Positions 35,641-49,195 of a DNA stretch of 64,000 nucleotides are shown here, in pieces. The position numbers were made by a program, and so were the translations under genes. Numbering within the stretch: the stretch's first letter is position 1; each line of letters opens with the position of its first letter. The notes below the pieces were generated by a model. The model was not told the origin of the DNA. It ran no database searches and saw only the letters and a program-made list of their open reading frames with translations. The DNA lies in assembly GCA_964019155.1 (NCBI GenBank), contig OZ025243.1, forward strand, positions 2,896,961 to 2,960,960, in the 5' to 3' direction. The stretch is from Osedax fenrisi (Eukaryota > Annelida > Polychaeta > Sabellida > Siboglinidae).

Positions 35641-38600
35641 GCTAAAGGTACTACTAAAGGTACTGCTAAAGGTAGTGCTAAAGGCACTGATAAAGGTACT
35701 GCTAAAGGTACTGCTAAAGGCACTGCTAAAGGTACTGCTAAAGGTACTGCTAAAGGTAGTGCTAAAGGTACTGCTAAAGGTACTGCTAAAGGTACTGTTA
35801 AAGGTACTGCTAAAGGTACTGCTAAAGGTAGTGCTAAAGGTACTGCTAAAGGTACTGCTAAAGGTACTGCTAAAGGTACTGCTAAAGGTACTGCTAAAGG
35901 TACTGCTAAAGGTACTGCTAAAGGCACTGCTAAAGGCACTGCTAAAGGTACTGCTAAAGGTACTGCTAAATGTACTGCTAAAGGTACTGCTAAAGGTACT
36001 GCTAAAGGTACTGCTAAAGGTACTGCTAAAGGTACTGCTAAAGGTACTGCTAAAGGTACTGCTAAAGGTACTGCTAAAGGTACTGATAAAGGTACTGCTA
36101 AAGGTACTGCTAAAGGTACTGCTAAAGGTACTGCTAAAGGTACTGCTAAAGGTACTGCTAAAGGTACTGCTAAAGGTACTACTAAAGGTACTGCTAAAGG
36201 TACTGCTAAAGGTACTGCTAAAGGTACTGCTAAAGGTACTGCTAAAGGTACTGCTAAAGGTACTGCTAAAGGTACTGCTAAAGGTACTGCTAAAGGTACT
36301 GCTAAAGGTACTGCTAAAGGTACTGTTAAAGGTACTGCTAAAGGTACTGCTAAAGGTAGTGCTAAAGGTACTGCTAAAGGTACTGCTAAAGGTACTGCTA
36401 AAGGTACTGCTAAAGGTACTGCTAAAGGTACTGCTAAAGGTACTGCTAAAGGTACTGCTAAAGGTACTGCTAAAGGTAGTGCTAAAGGTACTGCTAAAGG
36501 TACTGCTAAAGGTACTGCTAAAGGTACTGCTAAAGGTACTGCTAAAGGTACTGCTAAAGGTACTGCTAAAGGTACTGCTAAAGGTACTGCTAAAGGTACT
36601 GCTAAAGGTACTGCTAAAGGTACTGCTAAAGGTACTGCTAAAGGTACTGCTAAAGGTACTGCTAAAGGTACTGCTAAAGGTACTGCTAAAGGTACTGCTA
36701 AAGGTACTGCTAAAGGTACTGCTAAAGGTACTGCTAAAGGTACTGCTAAAGGTACTGCTAAAGGTACTGCTAAAGGTACTGCTAAAGGTACTGCTAAAGG
36801 TACTGCTAAAGGTACTGCTAAAGGTACTGCTAAAGGTACTGCTAAAGGTACTGCTAAAGGTACTGCTAAAGGTACTGCTAAAGGTACTGCTAAAGGTACT
36901 GCTAAAGGTACTGCTAAAGGTACTGCTAAAGGTACTGCTAAAGGTACTGCTAAAGGTACTGCTAAAGGTACTGCTAAAGGTACTGCTAAAGGTACTGCTA
37001 AAGGTACTGCTAAAGGTACTGCTAAAGGTACTGCTAAAGGTACTGCTAAAGGTACTGCTAAAGGTACTGCTAAAGGCACTGCTAAAGGTACTGCTAAAGG
37101 TACTGCTAAAGGTAGTGCTAAAGGTACTGCTAAAGGTACTGCTAAAGGTACTGTTAAAGGTACTGCTAAAGGTACTGCTAAAGGTACTGCTAAAGGTACT
37201 GCTAAAGGTACTGCTAAAGGTACTGCTAAAGGTAGTGCTAAAGGTACTACTAAAGGTACTGCTAAAGGTACTGCTAAAGGTACTGCTAAAGGTACTGCTA
37301 AAGGCACTGCTAAAGGTACTGCTAAAGGTACTGCTAAAGGTAGTGCTAAAGGTACTGCTAAAGGTACTGCTAAAGGTACTGTTAAAGGTACTGCTAAAGG
37401 TACTGCTAAAGGTAGTGCTAAAGGTACTGCTAAAGGTACTGCTAAAGGTACTGCTAAAGGTACTGCTAAAGGTACTGCTAAAGGTACTGCTAAAGGTACT
37501 GCTAAAGGTACTGCTAAAGGTACTGCTAAAGGTACTGCTAAAGGTACTGCTAAAGGTACTGCTAAAGGTACTGCTAAAGGTACTGCTAAAGGTACTGCTA
37601 AAGGTACTGCTAAAGGTACTGCTAAAGGTACTACTAAAGGTAGTGCTAAAGGTACTGCTAAAGGTATTGCTAAAGGTAGTGCTAAAGGTACTGCTAAAGG
37701 TACTGCTAAAGGTACTGCTAAAGGTACTGTTAAAGGTACTGCTAAAGGTACTGCTAAAGGTACTGCTAAAGGTACTGCTAAAGGTACTGCTAAAGGTACT
37801 GCTAAAGGTAGTGCTAAAGGTACTGCTAAAGGTACTGCTAAAGGTACTGCTAAAGGTACTGCTAAAGGTACTGCTAAAGGTACTGCTAAAGGTACTGCTA
37901 AAGGTACTGCTAAAGGTACTGCTAAAGGTACTGCTAAAGGTACTGCTAAAGGTACTGCTAAAGGTACTGCTAAAGGTACTGCTAAAGGTACTGCTAAAGG
38001 TACTACTAAAGGTACTGCTAAAGGTACTGCTAAAGGTAGTGCTAAAGGTACTGCTAAAGGTACTGCTAAAGGTAGTGCTAAAGGTACTGCTAAAGGTACT
38101 GCTAAAGGTACTGCTAAAGGTACTGCTAAAGGTACTGCTAAAGGTACTGCTAAAGGTACTGCTAAAGGTACTGCTAAAGGTACTGCTAAAGGTACTGCTA
38201 AAGGTACTGCTAAAGGTACTGCTAAAGGTACTGCTAAAGGTACTGCTAAAGGTACTGCTAAAGGTACTGCTAAAGGTACTGCTAAAGGTACTGCTAAAGG
38301 TACTGCTAAAGGTACTGCTAAAGGTACTACTAAAGGTAGTGCTAAAGGTACTGCTAAAGGTATTGCTAAAGGTAGTGCTAAAGGTAGTGCTAAAGGTACT
38401 GCTAAAGGTACTTCTAAAGGTACTGCTAAAGGTACTGCTAAAGGTACTGCTAAAGGTACTGCTAAAGGTACTGCTAAAGGTTCTGCTAAAGGTACTGCTA
38501 AAGGTACTGCTAAAGGTACTACTAAAGGTACTGCTAAAGGTACTGCTAAAGGTACTGCTAAAGGTACTGCTAAAGGTACTGCTAAAGGTACTGCTAAAGG

Positions 38601-39954
38601 TAGTGCTAAAGGTACTGCTAAAGGTACTGCTAAAGGTACTGCTAAAGGTACTGCTAAAGGTACTGCTAAAGGTACTGCTAAAGGTACTGCTAAAGGTACT
38701 GCTAAAGGTACTGCTAAAGGTACTGCTAAAGTTACTGCTAAAGGCACTGCTAAAGGCACTGATAAAGGTACTGCTAAAGGTACTGCTAAAGGTACTGCTA
38801 AAGGTACTGCTAAAGGTACTGCTAAAGGTACTGCTAAAGGTACTACTAAAGGTACTGCTAAAGGTACTGCTAAAGGTACTGCTAAAGGTACTGCTAAAGG
38901 TACTGCTAAAGGTACTGCTAAAGGTACTGCTAAAGGTACTGCTAAAGGTACTGCTAAAGGTACTGCTAAAGGTACTGCTAAAGGTACTGCTAAAGGTACT
39001 GTTAAAGGTACTGCTAAAGGTACTGCTAAAGGTACTGCTAAAGGTACTGCTAAAGGTAGTGCTAAAGGTACTGCTAAAGGTACTGCTAAAGGTACTACTA
39101 AAGGCACTGCTAAAGGCACTGATAAAGGTACTGCTAAAGGTACTGCTAAAGGTACTGCTAAAGGTACTGCTAAAGGTACTGCTAAAGGTACTGCTAAAGG
39201 TACTACTAAAGGTACTGCTAAAGGTACTGCTAAAGGTACTGCTAAAGGTACTGCTAAAGGTACTGCTAAAGGTACTGCTAAAGGTACTGCTAAAGGTACT
39301 GCTAAAGGTACTGCTAAAGGTACTGCTAAAGGTACTGCTAAAGGTACTGCTAAAGGTACTGCTAAAGGTACTGCTAAAGGTACTGCTAAAGGTACTACTA
39401 AAGGTACTGCTAAAGGTACTGCTAAAGGTACTGCTAAAGGTAGTGCTAAAGGTACTGCTAAAGGTACTGCTAAAGGTACTACTAAAGGTACTGCTAAAGG
39501 TACTGCTAAAGGTACTGCTAAAGGTACTGCTAAAGGTACTGCTAAAGGTACTGCTAAAGGTACTGCTAAAGGTAGTGCTAAAGGTACTGCTAAAGGTACT
39601 GCTAAAGGTACTGCTAAAGGTACTACTAAAGGTACTGCTAAAGGTACTGCTAAAGGTACTGCTAAAGGTACTGCTAAAGGTACTGCTAAAGGTACTGCTA
39701 AAGGTACTGCTAAAGGTACTGCTAAAGGTACTGCTAAAGGTACTACTAAAGGTACTGCTAAAGGTACTGCTAAAGGTACTGCTAAAGGTAGTGCTAAAGG
39801 TACTGCTAAAGGTACTGCTAAAGGTACTACTAAAGGTACTGCTAAAGGTACTGCTAAAGGTACTGCTAAAGGTACTGCTAAAGGTACTGCTAAAGGTACT
39901 GCTAAAGGTACTGCTAAAGGTACTGCTAAAGGTACTGCTAAAGGTACTGCTAAA

Positions 39955-42380
39955 GTTACTGCTAAAGGTACTGCTAAACGTAGTGCTAAAGGTACTGCTA
40001 AAGTTACTGCTAAAGGCACTGCTAAAGGCACTGATAAAGGTACTGCTAAAGGTACTGCTAAAGGTACTGCTAAAGGTACTGCTAAAGGCACTGCTAAAGG
40101 CACTGATAAAGGTACTGCTAAAGGTACTGCTAAAGGTACTGCTAAAGGTACTGCTAAAGGTACTGCTAAAGGTACTGCTAAAGGTACTACTAAAGGTACT
40201 GCTAAAGGTACTGCTAAAGGTACTGCTAAAGGTACTGCTAAAGGTACTGCTAAAGGTAGTGCTAAAGGTACTGCTAAAGGTACTGCTAAAGGTACTGCTA
40301 AAGGTACTACTAAAGGTACTGCTAAAGGTACTGCTAAAGGTACTGCTAAAGGTACTGCTAAAGGTACTGCTAAAGGTACTGCTAAAGGTACTGCTAAAGG
40401 TACTGCTAAAGGTACTGCTAAAGGTACTGCTAAAGGTACTGCTAAAGGTACTGCTAAAGGTACTGCTAAAGGTACTGCTAAAGGTACTGCTAAAGGTACT
40501 ACTAAAGGTACTGCTAAAGGTACTGCTAAAGGTACTGCTAAAGGTACTGCTAAAGGTACTGCTAAAGGTACTGCTAAAGGTACTGCTAAAGGTACTGCTA
40601 AAGGTACTGCTAAAGGTACTGCTAAAGGTACTGCTAAAGGTACTGCTAAAGGTACTGCTAAAGGTACTGCTAAAGGTACTGCTAAAGGTACTGTTAAAGG
40701 TACTGCTAAAGGTACTGCTAAAGGTACTGCTAAAGGTACTGCTAAAGGTAGTGCTAAAGGTACTGCTAAAGGTACTGCTAAAGGTACTGCTAAAGGTACT
40801 GCTAAAGGTACTGCTAAAGGTACTGCTAAAGGTACTGCTAAAGGTACTGCTAAAGGTAGTGCTAAAGGTACTGCTAAAGGTACTGCTAAAGGTACTGCTA
40901 AAGGTACTGCTAAAGGTACTGCTAAAGGTACTGCTAAAGGTACTGCTAAAGGTACTGCTAAAGGTACTGTTAAAGGTACTGCTAAAGGCACTGCTAAAGG
41001 TACTGCTAAAGGTACTGCTAAAGGTACTGCTAAAGGTACTGCTAAAGGTACTGCTAAAGGTACTGCTAAAGGTACTGCTAAAGGTACTGCTAAAGGTACT
41101 GCTAAAGGTACTGCTAAAGGCACTGCTAAAGGTACTGCTAAAGGTACTGCTAAAGGTACTGCTAAAGGTACTGCTAAAGGTACTACTAAAGGTACTGTTA
41201 AAGGTACTGCTAAAGGTACTGCTAAAGGTACTGCTAAAGGCACTGCTAAAGGTACTGCTAAAGGTACTGCTAAAGGTACTGCTAAAGGTAGTGCTAAAGG
41301 TACTGCTAAAGGTACTGCTAAAGGTACTGCTAAAGGTACTGCTAAAGGTACTGCTAAAGGTACTGCTAAAGGTACTGCTAAAGGTACTGCTAAAGGTACT
41401 GCTAAAGGTACTGCTAAAGGTACTGCTAAAGGTAGTGCTAAAGGTACTGCTAAAGTTACTGCTAAAGGTACTGCTAAACGTAGTGCTAAAGGTACTGCTA
41501 AAGTTACTGCTAAAGGCACTGCTAAAGGCACTGATAAAGGTACTGCTAAAGGTACTGCTAAAGGTACTGCTAAAGGTACTGCTAAAGGTACTGCTAAAGG
41601 TACTGCTAAAGGTACTACTAAAGGTACTGCTAAAGGTACTGCTAAAGGTACTGCTAAAGGTACTGCTAAAGGTACTGCTAAAGGTACTGCTAAAGGTACT
41701 GCTAAAGGTACTGCTAAAGGTACTGCTAAAGGTACTGCTAAAGGTACTGCTAAAGGTACTGCTAAAGGTACTGCTAAAGGTACTGCTAAAGGTACTGTTA
41801 AAGGTACTGCTAAAGGTACTGCTAAAGGTACTGCTAAAGGTACTGCTAAAGGTACTGCTAAAGGTACTGCTAAAGGTACTGCTAAAGGTACTACTAAAGG
41901 TACTGCTAAAGGTAGTGCTAAAGGTACTGCTAAAGGTACTACTAAAGGTACTGCTAAAGGTACTGCTAAAGGTACTGCTAAAGGTACTGCTAAAGGTACT
42001 GCTAAAGGTACTGCTAAAGGTACTGCTAAAGGTACTGCTAAAGGTACTGCTAAAGGTACTGCTAAAGGTACTACTAAAGGTACTGCTAAAGGTACTGCTA
42101 AAGGTACTGCTAAAGGTACTGCTAAAGGTACTGCTAAAGGTACTGCTAAAGGTACTGCTAAAGGTACTGCTAAAGGTACTGCTAAAGGTACTGCTAAAGG
42201 TACTGCTAAAGGTACTGTTAAAGGTACTGCTAAAGGTACTGCTAAAGGTAGTGCTAAAGGTACTGCTAAAGGTACTGCTAAAGGTACTGCTAAAGTTACT
42301 GCTAAAGGTACTGCTAAACGTAGTGCTAAAGGTACTGCTAAAGTTACTGCTAAAGGCACTGCTAAAGGCACTGATAAAGG
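39955..42380. repeat. Three copies of a rare-variant block (GTTACT / CGTAGT / GGCACTGAT)
   Basis: The unusual units GTTACT, CGTAGT, GTTACT, GGCACT and GGCACTGAT occur in the same order and spacing starting at about 39955, 41455 and 42295. Offsets are 1,500 and 840 bp, both multiples of 12. A partial version occurs near 38730. These private variants mark recent block duplications. Confidence 0.88.
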
Positions 42381-45300
42381 TACTGCTAAAGGTACTGCTA
42401 AAGGTACTGCTAAAGGTACTGCTAAAGGTACTGCTAAATGTACTGCTAAAGGTACTGCTAAAGGTACTGCTAAAGGTACTGCTAAAGGTACTGCTAAAGG
42501 TACTGCTAAATGTACTGCTAAAGGTACTGCTAAAGGTACTGCTAAAGGTACTGCTAAAGGTACTGCTAAAGGTACTGCTAAAGGTACTGCTAAAGGTACT
42601 GCTAAAGGTACTGCTAAAGGTACTGCTAAAGGTACTGCTAAAGGTACTGCTAAAGGTACTGCTAAAGGTACTGCTAAAGGTACTGCTAAAGGTACTGCTA
42701 AAGGTACTGCTAAAGGTAGTGCTAAAGGTACTGCTAAATGTACTGCTAAAGGTACTGCTAAAGGTACTGCTAAAGGTACTGCTAAAGGTACTACTAAAGG
42801 TACTGTTAAAGGTACTGCTAAAGGTACTGCTAAAGGTACTGCTAAAGGCACTGCTAAAGGTACTGCTAAAGGTACTGCTAAAGGTACTGCTAAAGGTAGT
42901 GCTAAAGGTACTGCTAAATGTACTGCTAAAGGTACTGCTAAAGGTACTGCTAAAGGTACTGCTAAAGGTACTACTAAAGGTACTGTTAAAGGTACTGCTA
43001 AAGGTACTGCTAAAGGTACTGCTAAAGGTACTGCTAAAGGTACTGCTAAAGGTACTGCTAAAGGTACTGCTAAAGGTACTGTTAAAGGTACTGCTAAAGG
43101 TACTGCTAAAGGTACTACTAAAGGTACTGTTAAAGGTACTGCTAAAGGTACTGCTAAAGGTACTGCTAAAGGTACTGCTAAAGGTACTGCTAAAGGTACT
43201 CCTAAAGGTACTGCTAAAGGTAGTGCTAAAGGTACTGCTAAAGGTACTGCTAAAGGTACTGCTAAAGGTACTGCTAAAGGTACTGCTAAAGGTACTGCTA
43301 ACGGTACTGCTAAAGGTACTGCTAAAGGTACTGCTAAAGGTACTGCTAAAGGTACTGCTAAAGGTACTGCTAAAGGTACTGCTAAAGGTACTGCTAAAGG
43401 TACTGCTAAAGGTACTGTTAAAGGTACTGCTAAAGGTACTGCTAAAGGTACTGCTAAAGGTACTGCTAAAGGTACTGCTAAAGGTACTGCTAAAGGTAGT
43501 GCTAAAGGTACTGCTAAAGGTACTGCTAAAGGTACTGCTAAAGGTACTGCTAAAGGTACTGCTAAAGGTACTGCTAAAGGCACTGCTAAAGGTACTGCTA
43601 AAGGTACTGCTAAAGGTACTGCTAAAGGTAGTGCTAAAGGTACTGCTAAATGTACTGCTAAAGGTACTGCTAAAGGTACTGCTAAAGGTACTGCTAAAGG
43701 TACTACTAAAGGTACTGTTAAAGGTACTGCTAAAGGTACTGCTAAAGGTACTGCTAAAGGTACTGTTAAAGGTACTGCTAAAGGTACTGCTAAAGGTAGT
43801 GCTAAAGGTACTGCTAAAGGTACTGCTAAAGGTACTGCTAAAGGTACTGCTAAAGGTACTGTTAAAGGTACTGCTAAAGGTACTGCTAAAGGTACTGCTA
43901 AAGGTACTGCTAAAGGTACTGCTAAAGGTACTGCTAAAGGTAGTGCTAAAGGTACTGCTAAAGGTACTGCTAAAGGTACTGCTAAAGGTACTGCTAAAGG
44001 TACTGCTAAAGGTACTGCTAAAGGCACTGCTAAAGGTACTGCTAAAGGTACTGCTAAAGGTACTGCTAAAGGTAGTGCTAAAGGTACTGCTAAATGTACT
44101 GCTAAAGGTACTGCTAAAGGTACTGCTAAAGGTACTGCTAAAGGTACTACTAAAGGTACTGTTAAAGGTACTGCTAAAGGTACTGCTAAAGGTACTGCTA
44201 AAGGTACTGCTAAAGGTACTGCTAAAGGTACTGCTAAAGGTACTGCTAAAGGTACTGCTAAAGGTACTGCTAAAGGTACTACTAAAGGTACTGCTAAAGG
44301 TACTGCTAAAGGTACTGCTAAAGGTACTGCTAAAGGTACTGCTAAAGGTACTGCTAAAGGTACTACTAAAGGTACTGCTAAAGGTACTGCTAAAGGTACT
44401 GCTAAAGGTACTGCTAAAGGTACTGCTAAAGGTACTACTAAAGGTACTGTTAAAGGTACTGCTAAAGGTACTGCTAAAGGTACTGCTAAAGGTACTGCTA
44501 AAGGTACTGCTAAAGGTACTGCTAAAGGTACTGCTAAAGGTACTGTTAAAGGTACTGCTAAAGGTAGTGCTAAAGGTACTGCTAAAGGTACTGCTAAAGG
44601 TACTGCTAAAGGTACTGTTAAAGGTACTGCTAAAGGTAGTGCTAAAGGTAGTGCTAAAGGTACTGCTAAAGGTAGTGCTAAAGGTACTGCTAAAGGTACT
44701 GCTAAAGGTACTGCTAAAGGTAGTGCTAAAGGTACTGCTAAAGGTACTTCTAAAGGTACTGCTAAAGGTACTGCTAAAGGTACTGCTAAAGGTACTGCTA
44801 AAGGTACTGCTAAAGGTACTGCTAAAGGTAGTGCTAAAGGTACTGCTAAAGGTACTGCTAAAGGTAGTGCTAAAGGCACTGCTAAAGGTACTGCTAAAGG
44901 TACTGTTAAAGGTACTGCTAAAGGTACTGCTAAAGGTACTGCTAAAGGTACTGCTAAAGGTACTGCTAAAGGTACTGCTAAAGGTAGTGCTAAAGGTACT
45001 GCTAAAGGTACTGCTAAAGGTACTGCTAAAGGTACTGCTAAAGGTACTGCTAAAGGTACTGCTAAAGGCACTGCTAAAGGTACTGCTAAAGGTACTGCTA
45101 AAGGTACTGCTAAAGGTAGTGCTAAAGGTACTGCTAAATGTACTGCTAAAGGTACTGCTAAAGGTACTGCTAAAGGTACTGCTAAAGGTACTACTAAAGG
45201 TACTGTTAAAGGTACTGCTAAAGGTACTGCTAAAGGTACTGCTAAAGGTACTGCTAAAGGTACTGCTAAAGGTACTGCTAAAGGTACTGCTAAAGGTACT

Positions 45301-45817
45301 GCTAAAGGTACTGCTAAAGGTACTACTAAAGGTACTGCTAAAGGTACTGCTAAAGGTACTGCTAAAGGTACTGCTAAAGGTACTGCTAAAGGTACTGCTA
45401 AAGGTACTGCTAAAGGTACTGCTAAAGGTACTGCTAAAGGTACTGCTAAAGGTACTGCTAAAGGTACTGCTAAAGGTACTGCTAAAGGTACTGCTAAAGG
45501 TACTGCTAAAGGTACTGCTAAAGGTACTGCTAAAGGTACTGCTAAAGGTACTGCTAAAGGTACTGCTAAAGGTACTGCTAAAGGTACTGCTAAAGGTACT
45601 GCTAAAGGTACTGCTAAAGGTACTACTAAAGGTACTGCTAAAGGTACTGCTAAAGGTACTGCTAAAGGTACTGCTAAAGGTACTGCTAAAGGTACTGCTA
45701 AAGGTAGTGCTAAAGGTACTGCTAAAGGTACTGCTAAAGGCACTGCTAAAGGCACTGCTAAAGGTACTGCTAAAGGTACTGCTAAAGGTACTGCTAAAGG
45801 TACTTCTAAAGGTACTG

Positions 45818-45912
45818 ATGCATACCTATTGCTACAGATAGCACGACTACTGATTAATGTAATGATAGTCTATAGGCTATAGCCGTGGTAGCTGTTAGAT
45901 ATAGCTTACGCA

Positions 45913-45952
<40 letters not shown>

Positions 45953-46879
45953 TAACTATACGTATAATAACACTAAAACAAAAAGTATATAATTATAAAG
46001 TTAGGAATATGAGATATTGAATATATAATATTGTTAGTTTTAAAAATATTATAATATTTTACAATAGTTTTAGATATGGAATATATATATAGGTATATAT
46101 TAGTTTATGGTAGACATTAATATACTATGGTGTTATTTAAATAAATGTGACATTTGTTAGGGGGAAGAATAAAAGTAGAGTTCTCAAAACTAGACCTATA
46201 CCAATGTAGACCCTACTATAGGATCACATTTAGATGTTAGTTTTATAGTCCATTATTGTATAATATAGTCTGGTTGTTTATGTGGTATTACATTATGAAT
46301 AAATATATGTGATTTATGAATTCTATAGTTGAAGGGAGGCACATGAGAATATTTAACAAGTGGATACATATATTAGCAAATTGATCTATTATCATTGGAC
46401 ATATACCGAGCTATATAGTTGTACAGTAGTTGTATTTTATTAAGTCGGAAAGTTGGAGATAAAGAATAAGAGAGAGTATACTCTATATTATACCTATATA
46501 TATAGGTTGTTAGAATAGTATAGATAAAGGAGAACGTAATCATATGCACAATTTATTGGATTTTAAGCACGAATATTTCAAAGGGAGTGAAGATTATTTG
46601 TTATTTGATTAATACTGGATTCTGACGATTAAATGACAAATTGATGTTATAATATACTTTAGTATATCATAGGTTTATTATTATTGGGGAATACATAATA
46701 TAAATATTGTTATATAACATAAATAGTGGAGCACATATTGGTAATAGATCACTAGAAAGCTTGATGCGAATAACATCAGTGTCTGTGACATTAATATAGA
46801 GAATCTTTACTATGATTCATCGTGATAGTAGCAACCTAAACAGAATATTCATATATGCGTATATATTGATAGCTATAGC

Positions 46880-46921
<42 letters not shown>

Positions 46922-48469
46922 CATATGCATGAATATGGAAGTAAATTCAATTAATATATAAACAAGTAGTAATATATAGGTATATATCTATATATCTATA
47001 GATTAACCATGGACCTATCCATTGTACCCTATACCGATTCCTTACGTTAAGCCTAGTGGGATGGGGCGAATAAGTAGTGACATGCTATTGCATAGAGCAG
47101 AATAATCACGATGTGATACATATGATTTGAACCATAATATGACATATCACAAATTACTATATTTGAAAAACAGGATAAAAGTATATTATTGTAACTAATA
47201 TGATATATAGTTTTTGCATAGAGTTTACTTTATATAGAACTTTCCATATAACTACAATAGTGAATCATTTATTATTTAAGAATAGAAGAAGACCAGATGT
47301 TACAATTGTAAGGTCAGTTTCTATAGATGTAGGCCCCTAGTAGGGAATAAAGAACTTTATAAGTAATTCGATATTATTATCAACAATATAAGATATACGT
47401 TGTAGAGAAATAATAAGTGCAAGTGTTTACAGAAAAACTTATACATTTTAGATGGGGCAATGGTTTTGTAGGGATTATGGGCTTTCGTTAGTTTTATTTA
47501 AATACTGGGAAGATAAGTTCGATTTAAATCAGAAGAAGAGAATATACAAGTGTTTTAATCAGTAAGAATAAGAAGAATAAGTATAGCTAAATCGGTAAGT
47601 AATTGAATTGTGATAATAACTTGTATACTATACCATTGTGGGTACACATGGAAGTAGGGGTTAACTTCTCTAATTAGACGAGCTAATATGGGTGTATCTA
47701 GATTATACACATACTTCATCAAGAACAATAAAGAGGGGTATATTTTAGCCGTAATTAATATTATTTTCTGATTAATAAAAATTAAATTGTGTATATTTCA
47801 TTTGTAAATCATTTTTATCTATATATTTGCTTTTCGATATATTTGGGGTGGGCGTATTTATAGACCATCGGCGTTTCTATTTTATTTTCACTCTTCTTAT
47901 CATTGAATAACATAATCAAATAGTTTGTAGTAAACGATATATTATTTATCATTAAAATAGAAGCATATTCATTTGAATAAATATACAATTTGCTTTATTT
48001 AAAACATAAATAGTATCAGTACTTATGTTCATTAAATAATCCATCATGATACGTCTATATAGCTAGGAAGTATAAACAATAACAATTATAATTTGTTATG
48101 TAACTATTTAATTTACAATATATCTTTGAATTGTTTTCTAATGTTATTTATTACAACATAATTATATATATATATATATAATATATTTTGTTGGTTAGTT
48201 TGAATATTTTAATTAGCTTATTAGATATACATTTAAAGAAAGATCGTTTCATACTGCCACTCCCATATAAGATGTATACATCTGCATGTATGCTACTTAT
48301 TTGAAAATAATACATTGAATAAAATTGAATGTAAAATAAATTATTTATAAATTAATATTAAAAAATAAATAAATTTAAAATAATTTATTTTTAACAAATA
48401 AATAAACAGAGATAATATAATTCATACGTATATAAACATCGTATATAACACCCTGTTTATAATTTAATT
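45818..48469. other. AT-rich right flank of the satellite; no gene recognised
   Basis: Contains (CA)n/(TA)n at about 45,911-45,953 and (TA)n at about 46,884-46,915. The rest is AT-rich and unassigned on both strands. Confidence 0.7.
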
Positions 48470-48542
48470 ATGGCAAATAAAGTAAATTTAGGTTTCTTTA
48501 TACTAGTTGTATTAATATTGTATGTTAATGTTGGAGGTGAAA
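48470..48542 (+). CDS. Putative signal-peptide exon of a small secreted protein (exon 1)
   Basis: The ATG opens MANK followed by a hydrophobic core (GFFILVVLILYV) and small residues (NVGGE), a typical signal peptide of about 21-24 residues. A good donor, AAA|GTAAGG, follows at 48543 in phase 1; an alternative donor GAG|GTGAAA at 48537 is also phase 1. Phase 1 matches the candidate acceptor at 53708/53709. A TATAAA-like sequence lies at about 48430. If unspliced, the frame would continue to 48742 through (CA)n/(TA)n-derived sequence, which is unlikely to be coding. Gene identity unknown. Confidence 0.45.
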
Positions 48543-49195
48543 GTAAGGAAGACGCTAAAGACAATACGAGCTTTGTCGTTAGTTTATTGTTTTATATGTA
48601 CATTATTAAATATATTACAATATTTACTGTTAATTCATTATATATACACACACACATATATATATTGTTATTTTGGTGGAGTCCTTTCATCCCATCTAGG
48701 AACTTAGATGACGTTTTTACTTATAACAATATGGCTCTATAAGGGCATTATAATGCCAATTCGAAGCCGCTCTCATATTAATGCATCTATAGTTTTAATG
48801 AGAGCCGACCATTTATGTATACATAATTACTAATTATTAATTATATACGATCACCTTTAAATATTATTTTAAGACCTGTTTTAATATTATGTATAGGGTT
48901 TGAAGTTCAAACTTTGAACCCATTTACTACTGCATTTGTCTGATGCCTTAGCTAATATACAGTTTATATATATATATAGTATGTATGCTAATAGTTAATT
49001 AAATACATATATGGTATATATAAATTTAAATTAATAAGAGAACTACTGTGATAGGTAGTTAAATGTAAATAATCGATATATTATGTGATATTATTTAATT
49101 ATTGATATTTATTGTTTACACCATTTTTGTTTTTCAATTTCTATTTTTATCATGTGAGATATTTATTAAATAAATCATGAATTAGTGACAGTACC

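Larger units (their letters stand above)
14870..45817. repeat. Giant 12-bp satellite array, unit GGTACTGCTAAA, ~2,579 copies, 30.9 kb
   Basis: One continuous tandem array in a single orientation, with no foreign insertion seen on reading through. Length accounting gives 2,572 units of 12 bp, seven of 11 bp and a 7-bp terminal fragment. Recurrent variants change unit position 5 (C to G), 7 (G to A), 8 (C to A or T), 3 (T to C) or 1 (G to T). The unit has no stop in two forward frames (Gly-Thr-Ala-Lys; Val-Leu-Leu-Lys) and two reverse frames (Pro-Leu-Ala-Val; Phe-Ser-Ser-Thr), so open frames of over 4,000 codons occur on both strands. I treat these as non-coding: the third frame of each strand is stopped in every unit, variants are not concentrated at third codon positions of any frame, and 1-bp deletions break the frame. 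GC (~42%) is well above the flanks. No transcript evidence is available here. Confidence 0.97.

Noticed and set aside
32655..45755. 4,366-codon minus-strand Pro-Leu-Ala-Val frame as an elastin-like or antifreeze-like protein
   Set aside because: Same satellite. No flanking coding exon, signal peptide or splice context; the frame exists simply because the unit lacks stops.
14870..45817. CRISPR array or telomere repeat
   Set aside because: There are no spacers between units, and GGTACTGCTAAA is not a known telomere motif; the context is an animal genome.
48543..48742. Continuation of the signal-peptide frame as an unspliced 90-residue protein
   Set aside because: After the donor site the frame runs through AT-rich and CACATA repeat sequence, giving an improbable hydrophobic tail.
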